This document shows, one piece after another, positions 44,102 to 53,820 of a stretch of DNA of 64,000 bases. This DNA comes from Amorphoplanes friuliensis DSM 7358 (GTDB lineage Bacteria; Actinomycetota; Actinomycetes; Mycobacteriales; Micromonosporaceae). The number at the start of each line of letters is the position of its first letter. The first letter of the stretch is position 1. Where the stretch lies: assembly GCF_000494755.1 (NCBI RefSeq), contig NC_022657.1, forward strand, positions 7,408,001 to 7,472,000, in the 5' to 3' direction. A program made the translations under genes and the position numbers. Below the pieces are notes generated by a model that was not told where the DNA came from, did not search any database, and saw only the letters and a list, made by a program, of their open reading frames with translations.

Positions 44102-45664
44102 TCAGCCGGCGAGCACCCGCGCCTCGGTCCAGCCGCTGACGGTGTCCGCCTTTTGCACGACCATCAGATCCGGGCGGCCGTCACGGTTCCAGTCGGTGAC
44201 GAGGAGCTCGTGGCGGTCGTCCGCCGGGCCCTGCGCCGTGGTGGCCTTGACCAGGGTGCGGCGGAAGGTCGACGCGCCGTCCAGGACCCGCACCTCCGTC
44301 TTGCGGCTGGCCGTGCCGGACTTTTGCACCACCACCAGATCGAGGCGGCGGTCGGCGTTCCAGTCGGTCACGGACACCTCGTGGCGGTCGTCCGTGGGAC
44401 CGAGCGCGGTGGGGGTGTCGACGAGGTAGCGCTGGAAATTCGAGGCGCCGTCGAGGACACGGATGTCGGTGCGGCCGTTGGTGTTGCCGGACTTCTGGAT
44501 CATCACGAGGTCCTGCTTGCCGTCGGCGTTCCAGTCGGCCACGGAGAACGCGTGCCGGTCGTCGCCGGGGCCGAAACCGGTGCTGACCTCCAGCAGGTAA
44601 CTGCGGAAGCTCGACGCGCCGTCGACGATCCGGAGCTCCGTGCGCCCGCTGGCGGTGCCGGACTTCTGCACGACGAAGAGATCCAGGCGACCATCGCCGT
44701 TCCAGTCGGCCAGGGAGAACGAGTGACGCTCGTCCGTCGGGCCGAGCACGGTGGCCGTGTGCAGCAGGAGCCGCTGGAAGTGCCGCTGGAAGGTCGGTGC
44801 GCCTTCGAAGATGAACAGCTCCGTCTGGCCGCTGCCGGTGCCGTTGCGCTGCACCACGGCCAGGTCGGTGGTGCCGTTGGCATTCCAGTCGGCCGTCACC
44901 ATGTCGCTGCGGGCGTCCGTCGAGCCCATGCCGGTCACGGTCGTGACGAGGGGATTCTGGAAGGGCCCCTTGGGCTTCTTGGGCGTCTTCGGTTTGTCGA
45001 CGACGGCCGGCGCGGCCGCAGTCCCGGTCGGGTCCGGGGCGGCAGCGCGCGTCCACAGCTCCGCGACGATGAGCTGCGCGTCGTGGACCTCGGGGGCATA
45101 CGCCTCCGGGTAGGCCGACCCCTGCACGCGCTGGCAGATCTGTCCGATGTCACCGGTCGTCCAGCCGGCCGAGGGGTGCTTGCGGATCATCGCGTTGAGG
45201 AAAGCGCGGGTGGCATAACCCGGATCGACGAGCTGACCGGGACGCCCCCAGCCCGACGACGGGCGCTGCTGGAAGAGGCCGAGGCTGTCGTGGTCGACGG
45301 CGACGACGTAGTTGTGGAGTGTGCTCTCGGTGATCGCCGTGGTCACGGCGATCACCGCGGCCCGCCACCCGAGCCCGCTGGCCTGGACGTTGCGCACGAT
45401 CGCCCGGGCGCACGAGATGCTCTGCGCGGACACCGATCGGCCGAGCCGCCGGCCGTTCAGGGACGACCGCACACGGTCGGCGGTCTTCTTGTCGGCCCGT
45501 GTCGGCCCGCCGGCCACACACGGGGCGTGCCGGATCGGGGCGTTCTGCAGCGCGGGCGCGGCCGGGACCAGCGGTCCCTCGGCGCGGGCCGGTGCAGCCA
45601 GGAAGCCCGATCCGGCAGCGAGTGTCACAGCGACCAGCACCCGGGGCAGAGCAGGACTTCTCAC
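44102..45664 (-). CDS. Secreted transglycosylase-like protein with five VCBS-like repeats
   Basis: A 520-residue exported protein. Signal peptide to about residue 28 (FLAAPARAEG). Residues about 75-205 form a lysozyme-like domain with VIAVTTAITESTLHNYVVAV, where the Glu is the likely catalytic acid, and DSLGLFQQRPSSGWG. A Pro/Lys linker is followed by five imperfect ~55-residue repeats, each with a D-W-N-x-(D/N)-G core (ADWNANG, ADWNGDG, ADWNADG, TDWNADR, TDWNRDG), like FG-GAP/VCBS calcium-binding units; the fourth has lost its Gly. GTG 45664 has an AGGGAG ribosome binding site. Likely a cell-wall or surface enzyme. Confidence 0.85.
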   Translation of the reverse strand: MRSPALPRVLVAVTLAAGSGFLAAPARAEGPLVPAAPALQNAPIRHAPCVAGGPTRADKKTADRVRSSLNGRRLGRSVSAQSISCARAIVRNVQASGLGWRAAVIAVTTAITESTLHNYVVAVDHDSLGLFQQRPSSGWGRPGQLVDPGYATRAFLNAMIRKHPSAGWTTGDIGQICQRVQGSAYPEAYAPEVHDAQLIVAELWTRAAAPDPTGTAAAPAVVDKPKTPKKPKGPFQNPLVTTVTGMGSTDARSDMVTADWNANGTTDLAVVQRNGTGSGQTELFIFEGAPTFQRHFQRLLLHTATVLGPTDERHSFSLADWNGDGRLDLFVVQKSGTASGRTELRIVDGASSFRSYLLEVSTGFGPGDDRHAFSVADWNADGKQDLVMIQKSGNTNGRTDIRVLDGASNFQRYLVDTPTALGPTDDRHEVSVTDWNADRRLDLVVVQKSGTASRKTEVRVLDGASTFRRTLVKATTAQGPADDRHELLVTDWNRDGRPDLMVVQKADTVSGWTEARVLAG

Positions 45665-45758
45665 ATCACTCCCTGGCGCCGGCGTCAGTGCTCGTCCGAT
45701 TCTCCCCCGAGGACGGTGGTTGCCGCTGCCCCAGAAGGGCCACAATTTTCGATGGACG

Positions 45759-46754
45759 TCAGCCCGCCATCAACTCCAGGGTGTCGATGACGCGGTTGGC
45801 GAAGCCCCACTCGTTGTCGTACCAGGCCACGACCTTGATGTGCCGCCCGTCGACGCGGGTGAGGGCGGCGTCGAAAACCGCCGAAGCCGGATTTCCGGTG
45901 ATGTCGCTGGAAACGAGCGGATCCTCCGTGTATTCGAGGATGCCGTGCAGCGCGCCGCCGGCCGCGGCCCGGTACGCCGCCAGCACCTCGTCGCGGCCCA
46001 CCGGCCGTTCGACCGTGGTGTTGAGCTCCACCAGCGAGCCCACCGGAACCGGTACGCGGATCGAGTCGCCCGTCAGCTTGCCGTCGAGCCGCGGCAGGAC
46101 CTTGCCGATCGCCTTCGCCGCACCGGTTGTCGTGGGTGCGATGTTCACCGCCGCGGCACGGGCCCGGCGCAGATCGCGGTGCGGTCCGTCCTGCAGGTTC
46201 TGCTCCTGCGTGTACGCGTGCACCGTCGTCATGAACCCGTGCTCGATGACGGCCAAATCGTCGAGGACCGAGGCCAGCGGCGCCAGCGCGTTGGTCGTAC
46301 AGGAGGCGTTGGAGACGATGAGGTGCCGGTCGCGGTCGTAGGCGCCGGTGTTGACGCCGAAGGCGAGCGTGACGTCCGCGCCGTCGGAGGGTGCGCTCAC
46401 CAGGACCCGGCGGGCACCGGCGTCCAGGTGGGCCCGGGCGGCCTTGGCGGCGGTGAAGCGGCCGGTGGCTTCGAGCACGATGTCGACGTCGAGGTCGGCC
46501 CAGGGCAGGGCAGCCGGGTCGCGCTCGGCGAACACCCGGATGTGGCGGCCGTCGACCGTGAGGCCGTCCGGTCCGACCTCGACCGGGCGGCCGAGCCGTC
46601 CCAGCGCGCTGTCGTATCTGAGCAGGTGGGCGGAGGTCTCCGGAGCGGTGAGGTCGTTGATCGCCACCACTTCGAGCTTGCTGTCGCGCTGCAGCAGGGC
46701 TCGCAGGGTGTTGCGTCCGATGCGTCCGAATCCGTTGACAGCGATGCGAGTCAT
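45759..46754 (-). CDS. gap: Glyceraldehyde-3-phosphate dehydrogenase
   Basis: NAD-dependent glycolytic enzyme, 331 residues. MTRIAVNGFGRIGRNTLRAL is the dinucleotide-binding start, LIVSNASCTTNALAPLASVL holds the catalytic Cys, HAYTQEQ and NIAPTTTGAAKAIGKVLPRL follow, and VVAWYDNEWGFANRVIDTL closes the active site. All catalytic residues are present. Actinobacteria often have more than one copy; this one is not next to pgk or tpi, so it may be a secondary paralogue. It lies after a GlxA-like regulator on the same strand, 78 bp away. Confidence 0.95.
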   Translation of the reverse strand: MTRIAVNGFGRIGRNTLRALLQRDSKLEVVAINDLTAPETSAHLLRYDSALGRLGRPVEVGPDGLTVDGRHIRVFAERDPAALPWADLDVDIVLEATGRFTAAKAARAHLDAGARRVLVSAPSDGADVTLAFGVNTGAYDRDRHLIVSNASCTTNALAPLASVLDDLAVIEHGFMTTVHAYTQEQNLQDGPHRDLRRARAAAVNIAPTTTGAAKAIGKVLPRLDGKLTGDSIRVPVPVGSLVELNTTVERPVGRDEVLAAYRAAAGGALHGILEYTEDPLVSSDITGNPASAVFDAALTRVDGRHIKVVAWYDNEWGFANRVIDTLELMAG

Positions 46755-46832
46755 GCGTTCATCGTCCGGGGCCGGGCGGACCGGCCGAAAGTGGCTTGAG
46801 AGCCACCATGCGCAAGGATCTCGCCATCAAGA

Positions 46833-47771
46833 TCAAGAAGAGAACGTCGTCCTGTACTCCGTCGGTGACGTCCCGAGAATCCGGTGGAAGTGCAGGCGCA
46901 GGTTGGACGCCGTTCCCAGGCCGACCCGTGCGGCGACCTGCTCCACGCCGAGGTCCGTGCGTTCGAGCAACTCGCGCGCCAGGTCGACCCGGGCGCGCAG
47001 CACCCACTGCATCGGCGTGTAGCCGGTGTCCTCCACGAACCGCCGCGAGAAGGTACGCGCCGACACCTGGGCGTTGCGGGCCAGCGCCGCGAGCGTGAGG
47101 GGCTCGTCGAGCCGGGCCAGGGCCCACTCCCGTGTGCCGGCGAAGACGTCACCGAGCGGCTCGGGGACGCTGCGGGGCACGTACTGCGCCTGGCCGCCGC
47201 TGCGGTAGGGCGCTGCCACCAGCCGCCGCGCCACGATGTTGGAGAGTCCGACCCCGTGGTCCTGCCGCACGAGGTGCAGGCAGAGGTCGATGCCGGACGC
47301 CGCGCCGGCCGAGGTCAGGACACTCCCCTCGTCCACGAACAGGACGTTCTCGTCCACGCGTACCGAAGGATGTTTTTCGGCCAGGGCCCTGGTGTAGTGC
47401 CAGTGGGTGGTCGCTCGCCGGCCGTCCAGCAACCCGGTCGCCGCCAGCGCGAACGCGCCCGTCGAGATCGCGGCCAGCCTGATGCCCCGGGAGTGCGCGG
47501 CCCGCAGCGCCTCGACAACCGCGGCCGGCGGCTCGCTGGTGGCCGGGCGGCGGTAACCCGGGATGAAGATCGTGTCGGCGTGCTCGAACGCCTCGAGCCC
47601 CTCCGCCACGTGATAGGACAGCCCGTCACCGCCGGCCACCGGCCCGGACGCGGCCCCGCAGACGAAAACCTGGTAGGGCATGGTCGGGCGGTTGGCGAAC
47701 ACCTGCGCCGGAATGCCCACGTCGAGCGGCTTGGCCCCGTCCAGCACCAGCACGGCAACGCGATGATTCAT
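46833..47771 (-). CDS. GlxA-like AraC-family regulator with DJ-1/PfpI domain
   Basis: A 312-residue regulator. The N-terminal ~170 residues are a DJ-1/PfpI-type domain (HRVAVLVLDGAKPLDVGIPA, IFIPGYRRP, IRLAAISTGAFALAATGLLD); the nucleophile-elbow Cys of active relatives is replaced by Thr (STGAFAL), so it is probably a sensor. The C-terminal ~110 residues hold two helix-turn-helix units (LAALARNAQVSARTFSRRF and VEQVAARVGLGTASNLRLHF), as in AraC proteins. ATG 47771 matches the family's usual start. It may regulate gap downstream or the divergent membrane gene. Confidence 0.9.
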   Translation of the reverse strand: MNHRVAVLVLDGAKPLDVGIPAQVFANRPTMPYQVFVCGAASGPVAGGDGLSYHVAEGLEAFEHADTIFIPGYRRPATSEPPAAVVEALRAAHSRGIRLAAISTGAFALAATGLLDGRRATTHWHYTRALAEKHPSVRVDENVLFVDEGSVLTSAGAASGIDLCLHLVRQDHGVGLSNIVARRLVAAPYRSGGQAQYVPRSVPEPLGDVFAGTREWALARLDEPLTLAALARNAQVSARTFSRRFVEDTGYTPMQWVLRARVDLARELLERTDLGVEQVAARVGLGTASNLRLHFHRILGTSPTEYRTTFSS

Positions 47772-47821
47772 AGGGCCACGATGACATGCCGGGGATTGCC
47801 GGCAGTGCCCATACTCGGCCC

Positions 47822-48421
47822 GTGAAGTTCTCGCTCCGGGGCCCGCGCACCGCGGCCGGCCAGGTCGTCGCGTTCCTGGGGTGTTATGTCGCGGCCGCCC
47901 TGATCGCGGCCCTGATGGTGTTCGTGCACCTGCCGGGTGACGGCGCGGTGATCGTCGTGTCCTTCGCCGTGGTGGGCGCGCTGGCACTCGGTCATCTCCT
48001 GACCCGCTACCGCCTGTGGCTGCAGGTGTGTGCGGCTTTCACCGGCGCCACCTTCGTGATCGTGACCGGCTATGCCGCCCACTCCACCGTCCTGGCCGTG
48101 CACGGCGACCGGATCAGCGCCGTCGTGGCCGGGGTCGCCGTCCAGGAACGGTCCGGCAATTCGACCACCTACCGGTACGCGCTGACGACCCTGCTCGGCG
48201 TACCCGTGCCCGGTCAGCTCGTGGAGGACAGCGACGAGTTGGCGATCGGTGAGCAGGTCGAGGTGGTCGTCGACCGCGGCGGCCGGGTCGATCCGAGGAC
48301 CACCGGTGAGGTCGATGCCGTCGGGCCGTTGTGGGCGGCCGCGCTGATCGGGTTCGCCTTGACCGCCCTCGTCGCCGTTCTCGCGGGCCCGGTGACCCTC
48401 CGGCGGCAGCGCTCCCGGTAG
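47822..48421 (+). CDS. Membrane protein, function unknown
   Basis: A 199-residue protein with three N-terminal membrane segments (about 15-35, 42-60 and 65-85), an outer domain of about 75 residues with beta strands (TTYRYALTTLLGVPVPGQLV, then IGEQVEVVVDRGGRVDPR) and a last membrane segment (about 170-190). No family recognised. The GTG at 47822 starts immediately after the regulator's upstream region. Confidence 0.65.
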   Translation: MKFSLRGPRTAAGQVVAFLGCYVAAALIAALMVFVHLPGDGAVIVVSFAVVGALALGHLLTRYRLWLQVCAAFTGATFVIVTGYAAHSTVLAVHGDRISAVVAGVAVQERSGNSTTYRYALTTLLGVPVPGQLVEDSDELAIGEQVEVVVDRGGRVDPRTTGEVDAVGPLWAAALIGFALTALVAVLAGPVTLRRQRSR

Positions 48422-48430
48422 CCCTGCCGC

Positions 48431-50737
48431 TCAGGCCCGCACGGTGCCGTGGTGATCCTCGGCGATCAGCGTGTCCGCGTCGGCCTCGGGCACCGGGCGC
48501 GAGAAGTAGAAACCCTGGGCCCGTTCGCATCCCAGCTCGCGGAGCAGCGTCACCTGCTCGGCGGTCTCGACACCCTCGGCGATGACGCTCAACTCGAGCC
48601 CGGCGGCCAGATCGATGATGGCCTTCACCAGGTTGCGGGAGGCCGGGTCGGTGACACCGGGCGCCGGCATGAACGACCGGTCGATCTTGATGTGGTCGAT
48701 CGGGAGGTCCCGCAGATAGGCCAGGGACGAGTACCCCGTGCCGAAGTCGTCGATCGCCACCCGTACGCCGTGGGAGCGCACCATGCTCAGGTGGCTGATC
48801 GCCTGCTCGGTGGCAACACCCGAGTTGACCAGCACGCCCTCGGTGATCTCGAGGATCAGCGCCTCCGGGGGCAGCGCCGACGAGCGCAGCGCGTCCAGCA
48901 CCATCGCGCCGAAGTCGGGCTCGCGCAGCTGCCGCGGTGACACGTTGACCGACACGACGGTCCCGTGGCGGCGATGCCAGCCGGCCGCCACCCGGCACGA
49001 CTCCTGCAGCACCCAGGCCCCGATCGGCACGATCAGGCCGCTGTCCTCGGCGGCGCCGATGAACCGGTCGGGCGGGATCATCCGCTCACCCGCCGGCTGC
49101 CACCTGATCAGAGCCTCGACACCGGTGATGCGCTCGTCGGCGAGCCGGATCAGCGGCTGGTAGTACACCAGCAGCTCGTCGCGGTCGATCGCCCCGCGCA
49201 GCCGCTCCACCGTCCTCGCCGTCTCCAGCCGCTTCGCCCTGAGCTCCCGGTCGAAGAGCGCGAGCTGGTTGCGCCCGGCCTCCTTGGCCGCGTGCAGCGC
49301 CACGTAGGCGTCCCGCACGACGTCCGCCGACAGCAGGTCGTCCGCCAGGTCCCGCAGCCCGGCACTGGCCGTGGCGAACATCTCGTGGCCCTGGACGCGT
49401 ACCGGCCGCCTCAGCGCCGCCAGCACCCGTTCGGCGGTCGCCCGGACCTCGTCCGGGCCGGCGTCGGTGAGCAGGACGGCGAACTCGTCGCTGTCCAGGC
49501 GCGCCACCAGGCTGCCGCCGGTCTCCTCCCGGAGCAGGGCGGACACCTCCACCAGCAGGTCGTCGCCGACGGTGTGCCCGAAGCGGTCGTTGACGTCCTT
49601 GAACTTGTCCAGATCGAGCAGCAGCAACGCGCCCCGGGGATCGGCGGCCAGGACCGCGGTGAGCCGCTGGTGCAGCACGGACCGGCTGGGCAGGCCCGTC
49701 AGCGCGTCGTGGGACGACCGGAACAGCAGCTCCTGCTGGAGCACCTCACCGGTGTTCAGGGCCTGCTCGAGCTCGGTGGCCCGCCGGGCGGCGACCCGGT
49801 GCAGCTGACGCATCCGCTGCACGACCAGCGCCGAGGTCACCGCGGTGGCCGTCACCGGTACGACGACGTCGAGGCTGCTCAGGGTGTCCTTGAGACCCTC
49901 GCGCACCAGGAAGATGCCGGTCAGCACGGGCGTGGCCACGACCGTACCGATGTAGATCCGGGTGGCGCTGTACCGGCCGGTGATCTCGTTCGCCGGCAGC
50001 GGGACGGTCCGCGCCATCGACGGGTGCAGGGCGGCGACCGCGAGCAGCCCGTTGCAGACCACCCAGCCGATCACGCTGGTCGCGGTCGGGAAACCGGCAC
50101 TGCTGCCGTAGGTGAGATAGGCGGTGTCGGCCGCCAGACGGGCCGCGCAGGAGGCGGCGACCAGCCAGTAGCACACCGCGTGCGAGTCGCTGAACAACAG
50201 CAGGCGTACGCCCAGACCGAACAGGACAAGATCCAGGAACGGCTCGACCAGCAGGTAGGCCTGGGTCTCGATACCGCCGGTGTCGATCAGCCGCGGATCG
50301 ACGAACAGCATCCACCAGACCACCGCGACGCCGCACGCGATGATCGCGCTCTCCGTCATGCCGATCATCGCCGCACCCGGCCGGCGGTGGTTCGGCAGCA
50401 GCGCTACACCCGCGCAGAGGATGGGATAGGTGATGCCGTAGATGACGTTGATCGCCGCCGCGTCGGACGTGATCGAGCTCGGCAGGACCGTCGACCAGAT
50501 GACGTTGCCCACGAGGGCGAGCGCCACCGAGACGAGAATCAGCCACCAGGCCCGCGGATATCGGGGCCGGTGCAGGCGGACGCCGAGGCCGATCGAGGCC
50601 ATGACCAGGATCGCGCTGCCCAGCATCAGCGTCGCCAGGCCCCCGAGCGTGGACACCAGGGGCGCGAGGACGACAAGAACCGAGGCGACGGCCACGGCCA
50701 CCCACAGGGCGAGCGGCAACCTCGTCTCGGATCTCAC
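48431..50737 (-). CDS. Membrane-bound GGDEF/EAL protein, likely c-di-GMP phosphodiesterase
   Basis: A 768-residue protein: about eight to ten membrane segments (residues 5-310), then a GGDEF domain and an EAL domain. The GGDEF active site reads RLDSDEFAVLL instead of GGDEF, so cyclase activity is probably lost. The EAL domain keeps EALIRW, LEITEGVLV, DDFGTGYSSLAYLRDLPIDH, IKIDRSF and EGVET, all needed for metal binding and hydrolysis. A net c-di-GMP-degrading role is therefore likely, with the GGDEF domain perhaps a GTP sensor. GTG 50737 is chosen because hydrophobic membrane sequence starts right after; there is no clear ribosome binding site. Confidence 0.88.
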   Translation of the reverse strand: MRSETRLPLALWVAVAVASVLVVLAPLVSTLGGLATLMLGSAILVMASIGLGVRLHRPRYPRAWWLILVSVALALVGNVIWSTVLPSSITSDAAAINVIYGITYPILCAGVALLPNHRRPGAAMIGMTESAIIACGVAVVWWMLFVDPRLIDTGGIETQAYLLVEPFLDLVLFGLGVRLLLFSDSHAVCYWLVAASCAARLAADTAYLTYGSSAGFPTATSVIGWVVCNGLLAVAALHPSMARTVPLPANEITGRYSATRIYIGTVVATPVLTGIFLVREGLKDTLSSLDVVVPVTATAVTSALVVQRMRQLHRVAARRATELEQALNTGEVLQQELLFRSSHDALTGLPSRSVLHQRLTAVLAADPRGALLLLDLDKFKDVNDRFGHTVGDDLLVEVSALLREETGGSLVARLDSDEFAVLLTDAGPDEVRATAERVLAALRRPVRVQGHEMFATASAGLRDLADDLLSADVVRDAYVALHAAKEAGRNQLALFDRELRAKRLETARTVERLRGAIDRDELLVYYQPLIRLADERITGVEALIRWQPAGERMIPPDRFIGAAEDSGLIVPIGAWVLQESCRVAAGWHRRHGTVVSVNVSPRQLREPDFGAMVLDALRSSALPPEALILEITEGVLVNSGVATEQAISHLSMVRSHGVRVAIDDFGTGYSSLAYLRDLPIDHIKIDRSFMPAPGVTDPASRNLVKAIIDLAAGLELSVIAEGVETAEQVTLLRELGCERAQGFYFSRPVPEADADTLIAEDHHGTVRA

Positions 50738-50911
50738 GATCTTACGGTCCCACGACCGGCCTCCGCAGGTGACCTGAACAAGTCCTCTAGGTATGCGTAG
50801 TGGACCCGGTACCGCCCTGACCAGCAGATCTAGGTAAGCCCGTCCGATGTGGCAGACCCCCTTACCGGCCGAGGATTGACCCATCAGCCGAGAAGAACGA
50901 GGGAGAAAGCC

Positions 50912-51115
50912 ATGTTCATGCATCCGGATCTGCTGCTCGTCCTGGCGAACGACCGCCGTCGTGAGCTCATCGCCGAGGCCGACCGGGGACGTCTGCTCAC
51001 CATCGCCCGTGCGGCCCGCGCGGCCCGCAGGGCGCGCAAAGCCACAGCGGTGCGCGGACACCCCACCGGTACCCTGGCGTCGTGCGAACCCTCCGTGGCG
51101 GTGCCGGCCCGGTGA
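50912..51115 (+). CDS. Small actinobacterial protein, first gene of LuxR operon
   Basis: A 67-residue protein: MFMHPDLLLVLANDRRRELI, then AEADRGRLLTIARAARAARR, an amphipathic and basic helix. Similar short MFxHPD...REL proteins occur widely in actinobacteria, with no known role. ATG 50912 has a strong GAGGGAGAAAG ribosome binding site. The stop overlaps the start of the large LuxR regulator (TGATG), so it may act as a coupled leader or small partner. Confidence 0.75.
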   Translation: MFMHPDLLLVLANDRRRELIAEADRGRLLTIARAARAARRARKATAVRGHPTGTLASCEPSVAVPAR

Positions 51116-53820
51116 TGATCGGGCGTGAGAGCGAGCTGCGCCGGCTGGCGCGGCTCGCTGCGGCACGCGAGCCCGCGGTCGCACTCATCGCGGGCGAACC
51201 GGGCATCGGCAAGACCCGCCTGGTGCACGAACTGATGGCGGTCCTGCCTCCTGAGACCGTGGTTCTGGTCGGCCAGGCGGAGCCCGGCTCGCTGTCCCGG
51301 CCGTACGAGGTGCTCCTGGACGCCATCGACGGCCGCCCGGAGGTCGACCAGGAACAACTGGCAGCCCTGGCGGACCCGCGGCGCAGCCCCGTCGAGCGCC
51401 TGCACACCGGTCTGGCCGTCCTGGCCGGTCTGATCGGCGACTCCCCCGCGGTTGTCGTCTTCGAGGACCTGCACTGGGCCGACTCCGAGAGTGCGGCGTT
51501 GTTCGAGCGCATCGCCGATCAGCGGGGGCCGCGGCTGCTCGTCGGCACGTACCGCCCCGACGAGGTGACCCGCCGGCAGCCGGTGGCCGGCCTGCTGGCG
51601 CGGATGGAGCGGCGGCACACGCTCACCCACGTACGCCTGGACCGGTTGTCCCCCACGCAGACCGCGGCATTCCTGGCCGCGGCGACCGGCGCGCCGGCGC
51701 CGCTGCGCGCCGCGACGGCGTTGCACCACCGCACCGGCGGAAATCCCTTCTTCCTCGAGGAATTGCTGCGCGCTCTGCCCGGGTACGACGTGGAGGCGCT
51801 GGTCGATCAGCCGTTGCCGTGGAGTCTCGCCGACGTGCTGCGCCGGCAGGTCGACGATCTCGAACCGCTCAGCCACCGCATCGTCGAGGCGGCCACCGTC
51901 CTCGGCCACCGCATCCCGTTCGACCTGCTCGCGGACGTGACGGGTACGGGTGAGGACGAGCTCATCGCCGTCCTGCGGGACCTGGTCACCCGGGGTGTCC
52001 TGGTCGAGTCGGGCGAGGACGAGTTCGCGTTCCGCCACGCACTGGTCCGCGAGGCGATCGGTGACCAGATGCTCGGCCGCCAGCGCCGCCGGCTGCACGA
52101 GACGGCACTCGACGTCCTGCTGCGCGGCGGCGCCTCCGACCCGGCAATGGTGGCGCACCACGCCCGCGGCGCCGGCCGGTACGACGACATGGTCACCGCC
52201 GCCCGCAGGGGCGCCGCGCTCTACCTGTCGATCGGCTCGGCCTACCAGGCGCTGCAGCTGGCGGAGATGGGCCTGGACGAGGCGTCCGACGACACCGAGC
52301 TGCTGGCCGCGGGGGCCCGGGCGGCCTGGCTGGCCGGTCTGCTCGACGACGCCCTGCGCTACGGCCGGCGCTGGCGGGACCTCGCCACCACCACGACCGA
52401 CCGCGCCGAATCGCTGTACCTGCTGGTCCGCCTCGCCTGGGAGTCCCGCGAGACCGGGGCGATGCGCGCGCTGACGCATGACATCGAGACCCTGATCGCC
52501 CAGCTTCCGCCCGGTGCCGACCAGGCCCGGGCGATGACAGCGATCGCGCAGTCGGCGTACCTGCGGGACGACCTCGACGGCGCGTTGCTGTGGTCGGACC
52601 GGGCGCTGGCGCTGGCGGACGAGTTCGACCTGCCGGCCATCCGCCTGGCCGCCCTGCTGGAGAAAGGGTCGACGCTCACCGAACGCCCGCAGACCGCCAC
52701 CGCGGGCCGGGAGATCCTGTCCGCCCTGGTCGACGAGGCCGAGAAGGCGGGCGAGTGGGTCCTCGCCGCCCGCGCGCTCGACATCCTCGTCCAGGCCGTG
52801 CCGCCCGCCTCGCCGGCCGACTACGCCGAGTCCCTGGAACGCATGCGGGTCGACGCCGAGCGTGCCGGTTTCGAGTCGCTCGCAGTCGCCACCTACTTCC
52901 AGGGCCGCGCCCGGCTGGCCATGCGGGCCGGCGACCTCCGCGCGGCGATCGCGGCGCTCGAGGAGGGACGCGAACAGGACCGCAGCTACCGGCGCCGGGG
53001 CCGGTGGGCCGACTACCACGGTGTCTTCCTCGCCGGGCTCTACCTGGAAGCCGGCGAGCTGGACCGGGTCACTCAGCTCATCGCCGACCTGGAGACCGTG
53101 CCCAACAACCCGCCGACCACGATCCCGGGCCTAGCGTTCCACCTGGCCTGCCGCCGCTCGGACCTCCCCCGTGCGGAGTCGACCCTGGACGACCTCCTCG
53201 AAGCCCTGACCGCGCAGAACTGGCGCAGCGGCGAACAGGCCCACAACCTGGTGGCGGCCGCCCTGGAGCTGGGCCTGCCGGCGGACCGGCTGGACCACAT
53301 GGCCGCCGCCCTGCTCGACGCCGAGGTCTGGGACGCCTTCCGGACCCTCGTCGGCGCCCAGCTCGCCGAGGCACACGGCCGGCACGCCGAGGCGCTCACC
53401 GCTTACGAATCGGTGCTCGAGGCCCACATCCTCCACCCCGCCTATCGCGGCACCGTCCGCGTCGCCGCGGCCCGCTGCCTGCTCGCGGACGACCGGCGTG
53501 GAGAAGCCACCGCCTACGTCGAGGCGGCCGTGCCGCTGCTGGCCGGATGGCGTGGCTGGCGCGTGGCCCAGCTCGACCAGGTCCGGGCCCGTCTCGGCAT
53601 GGCCCCGGCCGACGCACCCCCCGCGATCACCGGCCCGGCCGCCCTGACACCCCGCGAACGCGAGGTGGCGGTGCTGATCAGCGACGGGCTCACCAACACG
53701 GAACTCGCGCGCCGCCTCTACATCTCCCCGAAAACCGCCGCGGTCCACGTCTCGAACATCCTCCGCAAGCTGGGCGCCTCCTCGCGTACCGAGGTCAGCG
53801 ACCTCATCGGACGACGATGA
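51115..53820 (+). CDS. Large ATP-binding LuxR-family regulator (LAL/MalT-like)
   Basis: A 901-residue transcriptional regulator. The N-terminal AAA/STAND ATPase has Walker A in LIAGEPGIGKTRLVHEL and Walker B in VVVFEDLHWADSESA. A long helical TPR-like middle (about residues 330-820) follows, where inducers usually bind. A LuxR-type HTH closes the chain: LTPREREVAVLISDGLTNTE, then LYISPKTAAVHVSNILRKLG. The ATG at 51115 forms a TGATG overlap with the preceding small gene, and the stop overlaps the next gene's ATG at 53817. This three-gene coupling suggests the downstream unknown protein is its functional partner. Confidence 0.9.
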   Translation: MIGRESELRRLARLAAAREPAVALIAGEPGIGKTRLVHELMAVLPPETVVLVGQAEPGSLSRPYEVLLDAIDGRPEVDQEQLAALADPRRSPVERLHTGLAVLAGLIGDSPAVVVFEDLHWADSESAALFERIADQRGPRLLVGTYRPDEVTRRQPVAGLLARMERRHTLTHVRLDRLSPTQTAAFLAAATGAPAPLRAATALHHRTGGNPFFLEELLRALPGYDVEALVDQPLPWSLADVLRRQVDDLEPLSHRIVEAATVLGHRIPFDLLADVTGTGEDELIAVLRDLVTRGVLVESGEDEFAFRHALVREAIGDQMLGRQRRRLHETALDVLLRGGASDPAMVAHHARGAGRYDDMVTAARRGAALYLSIGSAYQALQLAEMGLDEASDDTELLAAGARAAWLAGLLDDALRYGRRWRDLATTTTDRAESLYLLVRLAWESRETGAMRALTHDIETLIAQLPPGADQARAMTAIAQSAYLRDDLDGALLWSDRALALADEFDLPAIRLAALLEKGSTLTERPQTATAGREILSALVDEAEKAGEWVLAARALDILVQAVPPASPADYAESLERMRVDAERAGFESLAVATYFQGRARLAMRAGDLRAAIAALEEGREQDRSYRRRGRWADYHGVFLAGLYLEAGELDRVTQLIADLETVPNNPPTTIPGLAFHLACRRSDLPRAESTLDDLLEALTAQNWRSGEQAHNLVAAALELGLPADRLDHMAAALLDAEVWDAFRTLVGAQLAEAHGRHAEALTAYESVLEAHILHPAYRGTVRVAAARCLLADDRRGEATAYVEAAVPLLAGWRGWRVAQLDQVRARLGMAPADAPPAITGPAALTPREREVAVLISDGLTNTELARRLYISPKTAAVHVSNILRKLGASSRTEVSDLIGRR

